64,000 nt of DNA from Prochilodus magdalenae. Lineage: Eukaryota; Chordata; Actinopteri; Characiformes; Prochilodontidae. The notes under the pieces are model-generated. The model searched no databases and was not told the origin of the DNA. It saw only the letters and a list, made by a program, of their open reading frames with translations. The translations under genes were made by a program, and so were the position numbers. The stretch is from the NCBI GenBank assembly GCA_024036415.1, contig JAMWET010000085.1, forward strand, positions 27,951-91,950. Reading direction: 5' to 3'. Shown here in pieces: positions 25,179-38,280 of this stretch (its first letter is position 1; every line of letters begins with the position of its first letter).

Positions 25179-26272
25179 ACCAGAAAGTTCATGTACAGAT
25201 TCACAGAGACACAGAGTGCATTATTACACAGGACAAAACAAACAGGGCCGTCCAGCCTCACCCGGACGGCCCCCTCCGTACAGATGCTATGCATGTCCGT
25301 ATCTACACAAGGTTACTTCGACAGTCTGAGCTTGGTGGGACACCACCATACCCAGATCCTCTCTCCCAGGGTTTTGGTTTGGCACTTGCAGCAGGAGACA
25401 TAGTTACATAGTACATAGTTAGTACATGGAATATCACACGTTCAGTCCCGGAATCACGAGTACAGGGACGCACACCTACACAAGTACTGTCATTAGGATA
25501 CCTCAGTGTACTGTTCATTAGCATGGGATGGTTAGCATACGACTAACCAGCCTTTGTGTACATGGGCTCCATTACTAGCCTCCAGTGCTCCTACTAACCT
25601 AGTTTCCTGGTTGATCTGTATTTTCCTCTTTGCTCCATATTTCAGGAATACCTGAAGAATTTTTACTGGGACAGATTTAATAAAGTGCACTAATGCGAGG
25701 TCCAGTTCCTGATGCATGACCCGTCACAGCCGTGATGGCTAGGTATGTAGAATGCTATGTACCTCAATGCTTCCTCACAAGTCCGGACTAAATCCGTCTT
25801 AACGTTCCAATAAGGTCAATAAATTCCATATAGGGCACCCATATACTAACATACAGTGGTATAAGACACACAGAGCACAGCAGAGTCGGAGCTAATCAGC
25901 GGAGCAAAGCACACAGTGATCCTACTGGACATTTCCCCATTTCCAACGGCTTTCTAGCATGAATCGGAATTCTGAAAGCATTTTTCTCTTCATTAATGTA
26001 TGAGGACGTAACTGTGGGCGGGATATATTTAGATTTGACTGGACAGTGAAAAACGCGAGTCAGGAATCTGTTTAGTCGGAAAGTTGGTGAAAAGATAAAT
26101 ACAAAAGTATCCAGATTTTGTGCAGCACGGAAGCACTACAGTATTATGGCGTATATATTTCTGATCCTGGAGTCATTCATATATGGAATTGTGATTTCGG
26201 TGTGTATTTGATCAGGTGAAACGCAGCTTAGCAGGCTAGCATGTTAGCATCCGTGCTGCTCTATAGTATATA

Positions 26273-26560
26273 CACACTATATTGCCAAAAGTATTCACTC
26301 ACCCCTCTAAAAGAACGGGCCGCTCTCAGGAGCTCAGTGAATTACAATTTCATGGGGACAGTTTGGGAGCTGCCACTTCCTGTTTGAGCATGACTGCACA
26401 CCAGTGCACAGAGCGAGCTCCATAAAGACATGGATGAGCGAGTCTGGTGTGGAGGAACTGGCCTCCACCGGGTCCTGGCCTCCACCCGGTAGAACACCTT
26501 TGGGATGGATTAGAGCGGAGGCTGAGAGCCAGGCCTTCTCGTCCAACATCAGTTAGGATG
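26273..26560 (+). mobile_element. Internally deleted Tc1-like element related to the 56-57 kb family
   Basis: Begins with the terminal motif CACTATATTGCCAAAAGTAT. Then GGGCCGCTCTCAGGAGCTCA matches the N-terminal coding region of the element at 57.0 kb, after which it jumps to the distal transposase part (the FQHD and LW region, inverted reading: CATGACTGCACACCAGTGCA). The right end is not clear. Confidence 0.72.
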
Positions 26561-27578
26561 TAGCTCCAGTTTATATGCATGATTAAACAAGGTAGACTCC
26601 AGGTGGACTTTAAGACTAGTCTAGTCCTGGTCTGTGCAGCATCCAGGGGAAAATGTGATCCACAGACTTTAAGGCCATCTAGGAAAACAACGTTCATGGC
26701 CACACTCATAACCTGAACGACTGTGTATCAGAACGAACAGACGAGAGTTCCTATGTTAGTTACTGAGCGAGAGCCCAGTCCGCAGGGGAAAGCTGGTAGG
26801 TCTGATAACCAGCTAGCACATTCCTGTGCTGGATCTGGTCGCCTCTCTGAGAGGCGTAGTGAGACTGAGGTCACTGAAGTCTACCCGTTCACACCAGGGT
26901 GATATAATGGTGATCCAGAGTGGTGCTTACTGTTCACTGATTATCTGATATGACCTACGACGCTCTCACCTCAGTACCTTACAAAACAGTCACGTGCTGT
27001 CTGAACTTACACCTCTGATCAGGAGACACCACGGTCTGAAAATAAGATCAAAAATCAGATCAATCATGAAAAAAGCTGATCAAACAGTTTAAAGTGATTA
27101 CATAATCATAATTCAGCCTGATCATGTGTTTTTCCCCACATACTTCCGCAGGATCACGTTTTACACGTGACGGGATGTTTTGTTTGTGAGGCAGATAAAA
27201 AACACAATTATTATTTTTGCATATGAATAAATTCCCACACCAGATCATCGCTCCAACCTTCCAGGTAAAGTCTATTCACCTTCACGGCGCCGACCGACGG
27301 TCTGCTAGTTAACATCTCCTCTGACTTCACCTCATACATGCACAGTCCTTTCACTCAAGTCCCTCCGAGTTCGCTCTCACGCTGTACAACTCATAACTCA
27401 TCTTCCATTTTGATTAAAAGAGCTTTTCTACTAACATCATGACGAACCGCAGGATGACGAACCCGCCCACACATCACACTCCAGTCCGCAAAGGTCAAAG
27501 GTCCATTGTTTGAGGAAGTGACATATTAAGAAAAAGAAGAAGCTCGGTCTCAGAAGCAGAACAGAAACGATCAGCGGC

Positions 27579-30557
27579 TTAAACCTGATCACAGATCTTC
27601 TCTTGGATTAGCGTCGTCTGGCAACTGATTGTTTTCATTTCTGTAGCTTCTTCGTTCTGCTTCACATTCAGTCCTGAAAAATACAACGTTCAAACGGCAT
27701 TAGACATAATCCGGTATGAATCTGCAGCGTGTGTAGTGTTTACAGTCTGACGGTAATAACTGTGGAGGATTATAATCCAGTATGAATCTGCAGCGTGTGT
27801 AGTGTTTACGGTCTGACGGTAATAACTGTGGAGGGATTATAATCCAGTATGAATCTGCAGCGTGTGTAGTGTTTACGGTCTGACGGTAATAACTGTGGAG
27901 GGATTATAATCCAGTGTGAATCTGCAGCGTGTGTAGTGTTTACGGTCTGACGGTAATAACTGTGGAGGGATTATAATCCAGTGTGAATCTGCAGCCTGTG
28001 TAGCGTTTACGGTCTGACGGTAATAACTGTGGAGGGATTATAATCCAGTGTGAATCTGCAGCGTGTGTAGTGTTTACAGTCTGACGGTAATAACTGTGGA
28101 GGGATTATAATCCAGTATGAATGTGTGGCTACTGTTAAAAGCCCTTAAAGGAGACAGTGAAGACACAAACAGACCTTGTTTTGATGGTTTAGTAACATGA
28201 GATTGTTATCAGACTGTGCGCGTCAGGACTTGTTCACACAAGGCATGTTAGAGCTGCTCGAAGCTGACAGGGTTACTCAGTAGGACTGATCTCTGTGTAA
28301 CGTAAACATAAAAGTACCTTTTTCCATTTCGGCATTTGCACCAGTCGCCTGCACGATGTCATGATAGCCTGGAAAACAAACAAATATCCTTTTATGATCA
28401 TCTTCTGATCATATTTGCTTTGATTCTACATTTTATCACATATTACAGCTTTACAGAAGACAGAAATATTTTCATATTCCTTCCATATGTGATGGTATCG
28501 GCTGAAATCCTAAATATACAGCAGGCTATTCAGAGGCAGTAAAGCAGCCAGTCGGGTCTGAGTCTAAGGTTTGCTGTCTGCTGAGGTTCGTTTGGATTCA
28601 GTTTGGATGTTTATGATGCCAGTCTCCCTCACTGTTTTACATATCCCATAAACATACTCGGGAGAGGCGAAAGAGATATTCCGAAGATGACTGTCCTGTA
28701 TGGAAGTGCAGCCAAAAGAAAAGACTTCCTGTCTCACAGCACTTTTCACACTTTTCCCTGAAGGACCGGTCCAGGGGAAAAGTGCTGTGAGAAAGGAAGC
28801 CTTTTCTTTTGGCTGTCCATTTGTTGGCTGAGGAAACAGAAGGGCCTGTTTAGCAGTCACATTTCACAATCACAACTACGCAACAGCGTTACAGGATGTT
28901 CGACTCTCAGGAGAGAATAGCAGTGTGATGGCTGGATAACTAACCCATAACTAACCAATCCTCTGTTCAGTTTAAGCAGTGGTTGGAGCTGCTGTACTCT
29001 GAGGTAGTACAGGTAGTACTGAGCGACTGGATAAACAAGCCAGTTCCTGTCTGGCTCGGGGCCAGGTGTTTGGTCTGCCAGCACAGAGAAACACTTTCTC
29101 TTTTTCTGAGACTAAAAACAATATCTGGAATGCAGCACTGAAATGACTCTGAATGTTCAGCGAATTACGTGGCCTTACAGGGGCACTGAAAACACCACTC
29201 ACAAGAACGCGCGACCCAACAGCACCACTGCATTATGAGTCATGCCCAACTCGGTGTTGGCTCAAAGCCCTGCTGAATAACAAACTGGCTCTGGCCACAG
29301 GAAACCAGCTCAGAGTGAAAGTAGGGCACTTTCCAGTCCTGCAGCTTTATAGTGACTCTCGGCGCATTTCAGCGACTGGCTGCTCTGGTGTGTGTGTGTG
29401 TGACTGTCCATTTTCCATGACGATTTCCTGAAGGGAAACAGAGGCTGCCTTTATGCTGAGCAAGCATAAACCAGCGTTTCTCCTGGCGTGATTGGGGAGA
29501 CGGCACATCTTGACTGAAGTGACTGACTGGTGTTGGCAGACGGGGGAGGCGTGAATGGATGCATTAACAACCACTCACAAACTACCACATGAAAATATAA
29601 AGATGAATAGAATTCCCTAATATTCCGGGACTCGGAGGGGTGTCAGAAAATATCGGAACACTCAAGTATGGCAATATTATGTTTTGTGATTCTATATGGA
29701 TTCCCAAAAGCACAGAATTGATTATTACTTAATAGTTGATGGTAAAGGATAGTGGTCCATGTTGGTGTTGTGTTTACACCCCCGACTGCTAGATGGCAGT
29801 GTTGTAATCTATCTTCAGCCATTAGAGGGCACACTGCGTAAGGGCACACCGCTAACGTAAGCATTAGCACACTTGTGCATATACCGGTGCGTTTTGCTGA
29901 AATTAGATTTTAAAGAATCGCGGTAAACTGAATCGATGTCGTGATGTGTATCGTATTGCCGGGTTCTCGCCAAATCACACCCCTAATAACAGCTCAGCAA
30001 TGATCCATAATCCCCTGACTTTCTGGAAACAGATATGACAGAGAGAAGAGAAATTCCAGGACCTGTGGGAACCATGAAGTTAGCTCAGTAACAGCACAGA
30101 CGATTAATCAGTCTAAACGAGGTCAGATTCTCCAGATTCTCTCAGACACACAAAACCACCAATCACTAGCCTGCTATTTGACCTGGCCGGCAAAAGGAGA
30201 TGGAGTCACACATAAACAGCCACTCAGGACCAGAGCAGTGGGTGGAGCGGGTGTGGCTGAGCCTGTTGTTCATTAGCCTGTAATTAGCACAGCTTCGATG
30301 ATTCACGTCAGTCCGGTGCAAAACCTGCGCAGACGTTCAGTCATAATGCAACCAGCAGACTCCTGACAGCGTGGCCTGGTTATCACACTGGAAATGTCAG
30401 AGTCTCCGTCAGTGTGGAGGCAAGGTGTCTGTGGCCGAGACCAGGCTCCCCCACACAGAGCAGCTGTAATACTGAGTTTAGTGGCTGCTACATGTTTATG
30501 CCTCCCCCGTGGGGGGTCTACGTGTCAGGGAAACAATGTCAACCACAGTTATTAATA

Positions 30558-30623
<66 letters not shown>

Positions 30624-33540
30624 TTATATATAGATTATGAATAAGATAATATAAGAGCATTAAATGATATATTTTGTGACTTTATGACTTCACTCACAGC
30701 TCTAGTCCTTAGGCTGGTTTTACCTCTGAATATAAGCAGATCATTTGGTTGTTGGGAAGAAGTATTACCTAGATACACAGTTTGGATTTGGATTGTAGAC
30801 ACCCAGGTCTCTCTTTCCCGAATGATACTTACGCTTGCTACGTTTTCTGCACACCAAGAGCACCAGCAGGAGTCCCACAATGAGAGATCCGATGACTACC
30901 ACTGGAGCTACAACTTTTGTGTCCAATTTCAAGGGACTGGTTTCGTCCGAAAACATGTTTGAGCTTGATTTGCCACCTGAAAGGAACAAACCAGGAATAA
31001 TAAATAAATAAATAAATAAATAAATATATATATCATATTACACACGTATATAAAACTGGTTTAAACGACTCAGGATCTGCATAAACCTCTGATTTACATA
31101 TCAACCTACCGATTTCCTGATTTTCCTGTTTTCTTATCAGATCGTAATCTGAGCTCCTGGCACCGTCACCTCATTGGATAATTACACAATCACCTCTATG
31201 AACAGCAAAAGATCTAAGAGATCTAAACAGGTGGTGTTGTGAAAGAACCAGCGTCTTAACAGCTCTGATCTAACAGATATGATCTTCCTTCATTTATGGT
31301 GAACAAAATCCGATCACTGATTCACATTCATTCATGTCATTCTGACAGACTGTAATGCACTACAGGAAGTGTAGGGGGCGATACGACCCACACGCTCATT
31401 CTGACAGACTGTAATACACTACAGGAAGCGTAGGGGGCGATACGACCCATATGCTCATTCTGACAGACTGTAATACACTACAGGAAGCGTAGGGGGCGAT
31501 ACGACCCACAGGCTCATTCTGACAGACTGTAATACACTACAGGAAGCGTAGGGGGCGATACGACCTACGCGGTCATTCTGACAGACTGTAATACACTACA
31601 GGAAGTGTAGGGGGCGATACGACCCACATGCTCACTCTGACAGACTGTAATACACTACATATGGGCGATATGACCCAAGCCGTCAAAAGCACCGTTTTCC
31701 ATAGTCTTAAATGTGAACATGTTATTTTGCTGCTACTCCATTCCAACTTGTTTGCGAGCCTCAATACAGACACGGGAAACCTGATGCTATATTTCCTCCT
31801 CAGGACGAGAGGGACGAATAATTACCTGTTACATTGGCTGTAGACATGATCTCTCCTTCTTTGCTAAATTTGCTGTTGAGAACGACACACTTGAACTTCC
31901 CCCAGTTTGAGTCGATGCTGGTGAAGGACAGCGTGCTGGACAGTTTCAACAGTTTGTCTTCTCCCTCTGTGATGTCCAGTGTAGCGCTCTTTGTCCAGTT
32001 GGTGCCGGTACTGTCAAACCAGTGAATGGCTCCTGCTGGATAGCCGCCGCTAGCAGTGCAGTGAAACTCAGCAGAGGCGCCTTCCTCTAGCTTTTCTGGC
32101 CGTGAGTTTATGGTTGGTGTGCCGTATTTGGCTAAAACAGAGAATTTCATATCTAGATTATAACACTCAGTACTGCAACTGTGATCTGCTTGACTCTTCA
32201 TAAATACAGTTGAAGCCTGAAGAATAAAAAAATATATTTGTATTGATATCTGACATTAATGACTGCCCACAGCAGAAATAGCATAGTCTGAGTCGAGTCC
32301 CTGAGGTGCGACTCTGAGTCAGGTCTCTGTGATGAGAGTCTGAGTTCAGTCTCTGAGGTTAGAGTCTGGTTTTAGTCCCTGAGGTGCGAGTCTGAGTCGA
32401 ACCTTTGCGATACGAGTCAGAGTTGAGTCTAAGAAGCATGTCTTAATCGACTCTTTGAGTTGAGACTCAAATGTGAATCCAAGATGAGTAGCTGAGGTGA
32501 GAGTCTGAGTCAAGCCTCTGAAGTGCGAGTCTAAGTCGAGTCCCTGAGCTGCGACTCTGAGTCAAGTCTCTGAGTTGTGCCTCTGAACTGAGAGTCTGAG
32601 TCAACTCCCTGAGGTGCAACTATGAGTCAAGTCTCTGAGATGCGAGTCTGAGTTCAATCTCTGAGGTGGGAGTCTGGGTGCTGTCTTGAATCTGAGTCAT
32701 GTGTCAGCAGAATGAGAGTAAATGGAAGTTGAATCTCCGGTTTAAGGCACAATGAAAACCCTTGAGCTTTACTACATGTGTAGTGCACCCCTCTGTGTTA
32801 CCAAAGACAATATTACAATACAGATTACCTAACAATACAGTGTGCAGTTCTGACAAGGCCACCTCTCACCTGTGACAGTGATCTGGAATGTTCCGTCTGG
32901 TATAATGCCACGATTGGTCACAACCATGTAATCATACTGGCCTTCATCAGAGACAGCAGTGTTTGTGATCTGTAAAGATGGATCCTCTGTAGAAGGAAGA
33001 TTAAATCGAGCTCCTTCTTGCACTTCACCATTCATTTGGAACACTGGATCTCTCTCTCCTTTCTTCATTACTGTCACTGCAGAGATAATAATGCTGTGAT
33101 CTCCTCCAAAGTTCTTTTTAAAAGAGCAGGAGATCTTTGTAGGCTGCCCAGCAACTCCAGCTGCAGGCCGGCAGTCCACATTGATCAGTGTTGCTGAATG
33201 GGAAGAAAGAAGAAAGCCTGTTAATCAGAACTGCACTGAGAAACTTCCAAAAACAAATGAGCCCTCGTGTACTGAATAGTGCTTAACATCATCAAGTCCT
33301 TCCACTCAATCGCATCCTTGACCTTGTTATCATAACAGTCCAGTCACAAACACTGTTTCAGATCTGTGTTTTTAAAGACTGCGGTTCCAGCAGCTTTGGG
33401 TAAGGCAAACACTGCTCAGTAATCAGCATAAATAATCTGGAGCAAAGAGCTGTGGCTGTTTTCCCAGCCAACTTACATGCAGACAGGACTCCGAGACATA
33501 CAGATGTCACAGTGAGAAACAGGAGAACAGCTGCAGCCAT
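27579..33540 (-). CDS. B7-like Ig-superfamily membrane protein, gene 2 (complete, 327 aa)
   Basis: Six coding exons, all with GT/AG borders and matching phases: 33540-33477 signal, 33193-32870 V-like, 32131-31826 C-like, 30976-30833 transmembrane, 28368-28318 and 27673-27579 cytoplasmic tail with TAA. The spliced frame is 984 nt. Residues 1-21 form the signal peptide. The V domain has Cys44 (ISCSF) and SDEGQYDY, so Tyr110 replaces the F-strand Cys; Cys29 precedes it. The C domain has Cys154/Cys211 and GYPAGAIHW. A membrane helix (about 253-273, VVVIGSLIVGLLLVLLV) is followed by a basic stop-transfer CRKRSKR and a 47-residue tail with tyrosine in RYHDIV. Size and order fit B7 co-signalling ligands; receptor and effect on T cells are unknown. 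CD2/SLAM-like proteins are the alternative because of the missing V disulfide. Introns carry a 26-bp minisatellite, a 59-bp repeat, a (TA)n tract, a hairpin and a 67-bp repeat. It is a tandem paralogue of the gene at 0.2-3.8 kb. Confidence 0.88.
27710..28130. repeat. Minisatellite, 67-bp unit, about six copies
   Basis: Unit includes TATAATCCAGTATGAATCTG and CAGCGTGTGTAGTGTTTACG. It lies in the last intron of B7-like gene 2, beginning about 40 bp upstream of the last exon's acceptor. Confidence 0.95.
28708..28818. repeat. Foldback hairpin in gene 2 intron
   Basis: Arms 28,708-28,747 and 28,777-28,816 (GCAGCCAAAAGAAAAG...TCACAGCACTTTT against its inverse) pair with few mismatches, and the loop holds the palindrome GGACCGGTCC. 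It could be a small foldback MITE or a hairpin RNA; no processing evidence is available. Confidence 0.8.
30562..30620. repeat. (TA)n microsatellite
   Basis: About 29 TA units in the intron downstream of the transmembrane exon of gene 2. Confidence 0.95.
31330..31680. repeat. Minisatellite, 59-bp unit, six copies
   Basis: Unit includes GACAGACTGTAATACACTAC and AGGAAGCGTAGGGGGCGATA. It lies between the C and transmembrane exons of gene 2. The same unit, inverted, is found at 55,090-55,330. Confidence 0.95.
32285..32700. repeat. Minisatellite, ~26-bp unit
   Basis: Degenerate copies of GAGTCTGAGTCAAGTCTCTG plus AGGTGC in the intron between the V and C exons of gene 2. Confidence 0.9.
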
Positions 33541-33549
33541 GATTCCCTG

Positions 33550-34140
33550 AAAGACAAGTTGAGAACAGATCATTCCAGACTCGTTGCGGAGTAACCTTCA
33601 GAGTAATAAAGAGTCATATCAGATATCATATTCAAACAGACCAGCGGACAAGCACTCTGCACATGTGGTGTTTTGGGTTTTGTGACATGAGTCCATGAAC
33701 ACCAGCTCCAACAGGGCACCCCAGTGTCCCAGCTCACAAATCACCTCTGTTATCTTAACGTCAGTTATGCAAACTTAAACGATGAAGGAGTAACGCTGTC
33801 ATAGGGAGGGAACCATGTTTGTGTCAGTAGCTATTCCCAGCTACTTCCTGTGGAACAGTTTTACTGATCCTGGATGCCTCCCATTTGGCTCAAGCCCATT
33901 AAAACCAGGGCCAAACGTGATATCTAAGCAGTGGACTCCAGTGTATCTAATATTTTACATTGCTGTGAGACTAAATTTTACTTCATCTGTTTACATATTA
34001 TATGAATGTTTCTTATTCCATTGGGTATTAAAGGTGCTTATTTCAGGTACCAGCTCTTCATCTCACGAATCATCACTGTAATGTTCGACAGGCGTCACTC
34101 GAGGCGAGCAGAGCTAAAAGCAAAGCCAGATTTATCGTGA
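33550..34140. other. Presumed intron 1 of gene 2, nothing recognised
   Basis: No exon supported; one plus-strand open frame (33,815-34,081) has no recognisable motif. Confidence 0.4.
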
Positions 34141-34149
34141 GAGCAGGCA

Positions 34150-34365
34150 AGTAAACTCAGCACCAAAACCAGAGCTAACAGACCACCACAGATCAAACCC
34201 AGTGCTAAGAGACCAAAACAGATCAAAGACAGATCAAATCCAGATCAAAATCAGAGCTAACAGACCACCACAGATCAAACACAGTGCTAACAGACCAAAA
34301 AAGATCAAAGACAGATCAAATCCAGATCAAAATCAGAGCTAACAGACCACCACAGATCAAACCTG
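34150..34365. repeat. Short tandem repeat of CAGATCAAA units
   Basis: Imperfect repeats of CAGAGCTAACAGACCACCAC and AGATCAAACACAGTGCTAAC. Confidence 0.85.
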
Positions 34366-34546
34366 GATTACACCAGGATCACAACTGGGTGGGCCCAAGT
34401 CAAATACAGAACGGCGAGATTCCATGATCCATCTTAATGCATAATGCAGTCCAGGGTTCATTGGAATAGGCAGGTCACGCTCTACTGACCTACGGAGCTC
34501 GGCTTTGCCACAGATTAGAGCCCCCATTACCTACAACACTGCATTT

Positions 34547-35101
34547 ACACTCATCACCAAAAGAACACCCTGAAGGAGTCAGCCCACAGGAATGAAACTT
34601 AGTGTGTAGGTTTGACATTGTGAGACATGCAAATGACATGTGAGGTAACCAAGGACGGGTCTTATCCCTGTACCTGACTGACCCAACATCCACCATTACA
34701 GACCTCCAGTGAGCAGTGGTGTCCTCCATGAGTCATCCTGTTAGTGCAGCACCATCGGCAGACGGCTGCACCACGCAGGACTACATGCACACAGACCGTT
34801 ACCACGACTGTCCTTAACACCACGTCACCGTCACCAAAGACTGCAGTGGAGTCGTACCAGACTGTCATGGAGTGACTCAGAATGGCAGCGGGTCATCTTC
34901 AGTGACGAGTCCCGCTTTAGTCTTGGTGGAGTTGGTGGCCCAACGAATCCGTGTGTGGAGGCACCGTGGTCAGCACCAAGATGGACGGTTTGTTGTCACA
35001 CGTCCAGAAGGCCTGGTGTCCATCCACCCCCACCCCTACCGCACCATCTGCAGGAACTGTGTGAGGATGTTCAAGCTGAATGGGATGGATTATCACAGGA
35101 C
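34547..35101 (+). mobile_element. Tc1-derived non-autonomous element, copy D (3' truncated)
   Basis: Begins with ACACTCATCACC, the best preserved 5' end of the family, and shows the same deletion junction. It stops after TATCACAGGA, losing the 3' third and the terminal repeat. A small insertion (GTTGGT) lies in the GGDAQR region. Confidence 0.82.
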
Positions 35102-35109
35102 CGTATGCT

Positions 35110-36185
35110 TCATCTGCCTAATCTTGGATCTTGCTAGACCAGGTACCAGGTGGGGTGTAGATGTTTGTTCACTGGGGCTGATGGCTGGGGGAAAACCATC
35201 TCCACCTAACATGACGGATCCGGCTTCCTGATAATATTCTAATTATCTCCACATTGTTTGCCGCTCCGTAAGCGTCAGCTGGCATCAGATAGCGGTGAAG
35301 GAGCAACGTCGGACCCCACATTGTTGTGCGTTTGGTGTTCTCAAACAATAGCACTTCCTCGTATTTCAGTCTCTATGACAACCACAACGTCACACAAAGA
35401 GCTAATACAAAGACTGGCATTAGAACAAAGGTGATTCCATTCACACAACCTCAGCGTGGCACATGCCAACATATCCACTCAACGAGTCCATCGACAGTAC
35501 AAAGGGCCTCAGTAGAGTTTAACAGGGTGGCGCATTGTTAGGTGATCGTGTTAAGTACATTTCACTCCTATATGTCACAGCAAGGGTCATGTTAAAACGT
35601 TTGGACCGTTCCGTCGTGTGTTTCTTCATCTTTAGTTTGTGGGGGGCGTCTGTGAAAGAGGAAACATGATGCTCTAACAGCAGTGAAAACTCAGAGGAGA
35701 AGGAGGAACTTGAAACAGATCCAAAAGGCCCGAAGGCCAAGAGCACAGCTACGTTATTGTCCTCCCTTAACTTTAACACTGGTTCCCAAATTCCACATAT
35801 TTCCCACAGTCTTTTCAGGAACAGCATGTGGGAATAAGCCACCTCTCGTAACAGGGCCTGTGCACAGATAGGACGACAGGAAGACAGAACCTCCACTGCC
35901 GTTAGCAAAAACAGACCTCAGACGATCCTGTAATTAAACCCAGACTATTCGGGTCCACCCGGGTTCCCCTTTAGAGTCTTGGTTCCTCTCGAGGGTTCTT
36001 CCTCTTGTTCTGAGGGAGATCTTCCTTGCCACCATCACCCTTTGCTTGCTCATTGGGGAGTTGGACCCAGATGGAACCAAGACTCAAGGGGAACCCACCC
36101 TCCTCAGGCCGACTCCAGATAGAAACGAACACAGAAAGGATCAGAGTTTATAATGGGTTAGAACCTGCTAGATGGAGGACTATGA
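35110..36185. other. Stretch with a dispersed-repeat fragment, no gene recognised
   Basis: Near 35,960-36,070, TTCTTCCTCTTGTTCTGAGG and TTGCCACCATCACCCTTTGC match a repeat I remember as frequent in fish genomes. A 129-codon minus frame at 35,519-35,908 shows no recognisable domain. Confidence 0.4.
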
Positions 36186-36189
36186 TGAG

Positions 36190-36995
36190 AGTCTATTAGA
36201 GAGAGTAGAAGTGTTGAGTGTTTTAGGAGGAGTGTTGAGGGTCTTATGAGGAGTGTTGGGTGTCTCAGGTAAAGTGTTGAGTGTTTTAGGAGGAGTGTTG
36301 AGGGTCTTATGAGGAGTGTTGGGTGTCTCAGGTAAAGTGTTGAGTGTTTTAGGAGAAGAGCTTGGTGTCTTAGGAAGAGTATTGAGTGCCTTAGGAGGAG
36401 TGCTGAGTGTCTTCGGAGGAGTGCTGAGTGTCTTCGGAGGAGTCTTGAGTGTTTTAGAAGAAGTGTTGAGGGTCTCAGGTAAAGTGTTGGGTGTTTTAGG
36501 AGGAGTGTTGGATGTTTTAGGAGAAGGGCTTGGTGTCCTAGAAGGAGTGTTGGGTGCCTTGGGAGGAGTGTTGAGTGCCTTAGGAGGAGTGGTGAGTGTT
36601 TTAAGAGGAGTGTTGAGGGTCTTAGGAGGAGTGCTAAGTGTTTTAAGAGGAATGTTGAGGGTCTTAGGAGGAGTGTTGAGTGTCTCAGGCAAAGTGTTGA
36701 GTGTTTTAGGAGATGTGTTGAGTGTCTTAGGAGGAGTGTTGGGTGTCTCAGGTAAAGTGTTGAGTGTTTTAGGAGAAGTGCTTGGTGTCTTAGGAGGAGT
36801 GTTGGGTGTCTCAGGTAAAGCGTTGAGTGTTTTAGGAGATGTGTTGAGTGTCTTAGGAGGAGTGTTGGGTGTCTCAGGTAAAGTGTTGAGTGTTTTAGGA
36901 GAAGTGCTTGGTGTCTTAGGAGGAGTGTTGGGTGTCTCAGGTAAAGTGTTGAGTGTTTTAGGAGATGTGTTGAATGTCTTAGGGGAGTGTTGAGT
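36190..36995. repeat. Minisatellite, 21-bp unit with 63-bp higher order
   Basis: Unit GTGTTGAGTGTTTTAGGAGG plus A. Twenty-one bp equals seven codons, so both strands stay open (286 codons minus, 225 codons plus, LSVLGGV periodicity). Not a gene. Confidence 0.95.
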
Positions 36996-36999
36996 GTTT

Positions 37000-38280
37000 T
37001 GCTTCCTGCAGGCTCCAAGCTCTACACTAACACCAAGCTAAAGGTGTCAGCAATGGTTTCTCCTGATTCGTTGTCTCTGGGATAGGTGGAAAGCTGTGTA
37101 CACTGGATTTCAGCCCATTCCCATTTAATGTCTTTCCAATCCTGTTATTCATTCCAGTAAATTCCAGACTAGAAGATGGGATTTGCTGCTATGAGACAGG
37201 GTCATTAAGTCACCTGTGGCGGCTGGGATCGACACTACACTAGTTACTGAACGTTACAACGTGGTACGGCAAACAGTCGTGGTGTGTGGTTCACTGCTCA
37301 ACACGCTCAATCACTCAAAGGTCAGAATCCAGCACAGATGATTAATCTCCTGAGGAGGTTCAGTTCTAAATCACAAAGCAGCCTTATTATCGTCTGAGTG
37401 AGCGCGTCACAGAGACGGGTTTAACTCCAGTCTATTCATTCTGAACGTTGTAGACGGCAGCAGGCTTTATTTAGGTACCTGCTGTGAAAGCCAGAGACAC
37501 GTAGCGCCAGCAGGATAAACACTAACATTGTCCTGGTATGGGTGGAGCCGGCCGACACACTGATTTAGGAGTTTGGCTGGCATGATAACACACACACACA
37601 CACTCACACACGGTTTGGTTCAACTCTGATATCTCTGTGCCAGTGACATGTTGGGGCTAGTTGGCACAAGCACTATACATTTAGCCTGGCATGCCCCATT
37701 TCCAAATAACATTTTCCCACATGGAAAGATTTCATTTTCTGCTTGAGTGAAGTTTCCATACTGTAGACACGCCAGAGAATGGAAAGTGTGCCAACCTGCC
37801 CCCATCTCCCCCACACCTATAATCAGGGTTCCCACACCCCCAAGATACCTACAGGGTTGTATAGCCATACAAGACCAGCCACCTCCTCTCATACAGACCT
37901 CATTAAAGTTCAGAATTATTTTAGTTTTACTTCCATTCCTACTGCGCTAAGTCCACCTAAGTACAATACTATAATTCTCTTTTATGATTTTAAGGTATTT
38001 AAGGTATTTTTTTTACCCTGCCGAAGCCTTTCTGAGGTTCTAGATCGGGGGTTCCAGATCGGAGGGTGTAATAAGCTGTCCTGTTAAATGTGAAGGTTTT
38101 ATGGTTTATGGTTTATGGTGTTCGTGTGAAGCCCTGTCAATACTGCCCATTACACGTTTACTGCCGCTCTCTTATTGCTGGTGAACTTTGGGCGTGATCC
38201 GCACGTTGTGACAGGCAGCTAAATTCCTCAACTATTCCTCAGTAATCTGATGAAAATGATGTGGAAAGATCCTCTCATCC
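37000..38280. other. Stretch with no gene recognised
   Basis: Contains a short (CA)n at about 37,580-37,605; otherwise nothing supported. Confidence 0.4.

Noticed and set aside
35519..35908. 129-codon minus-strand open frame
   Set aside because: No domain recognised; lies in repeat-rich sequence. It could be a transposon remnant, but I cannot support it.
36158..37018. 286-codon minus-strand and 225-codon plus-strand open frames
   Set aside because: Product of a 21-bp tandem repeat open on both strands.
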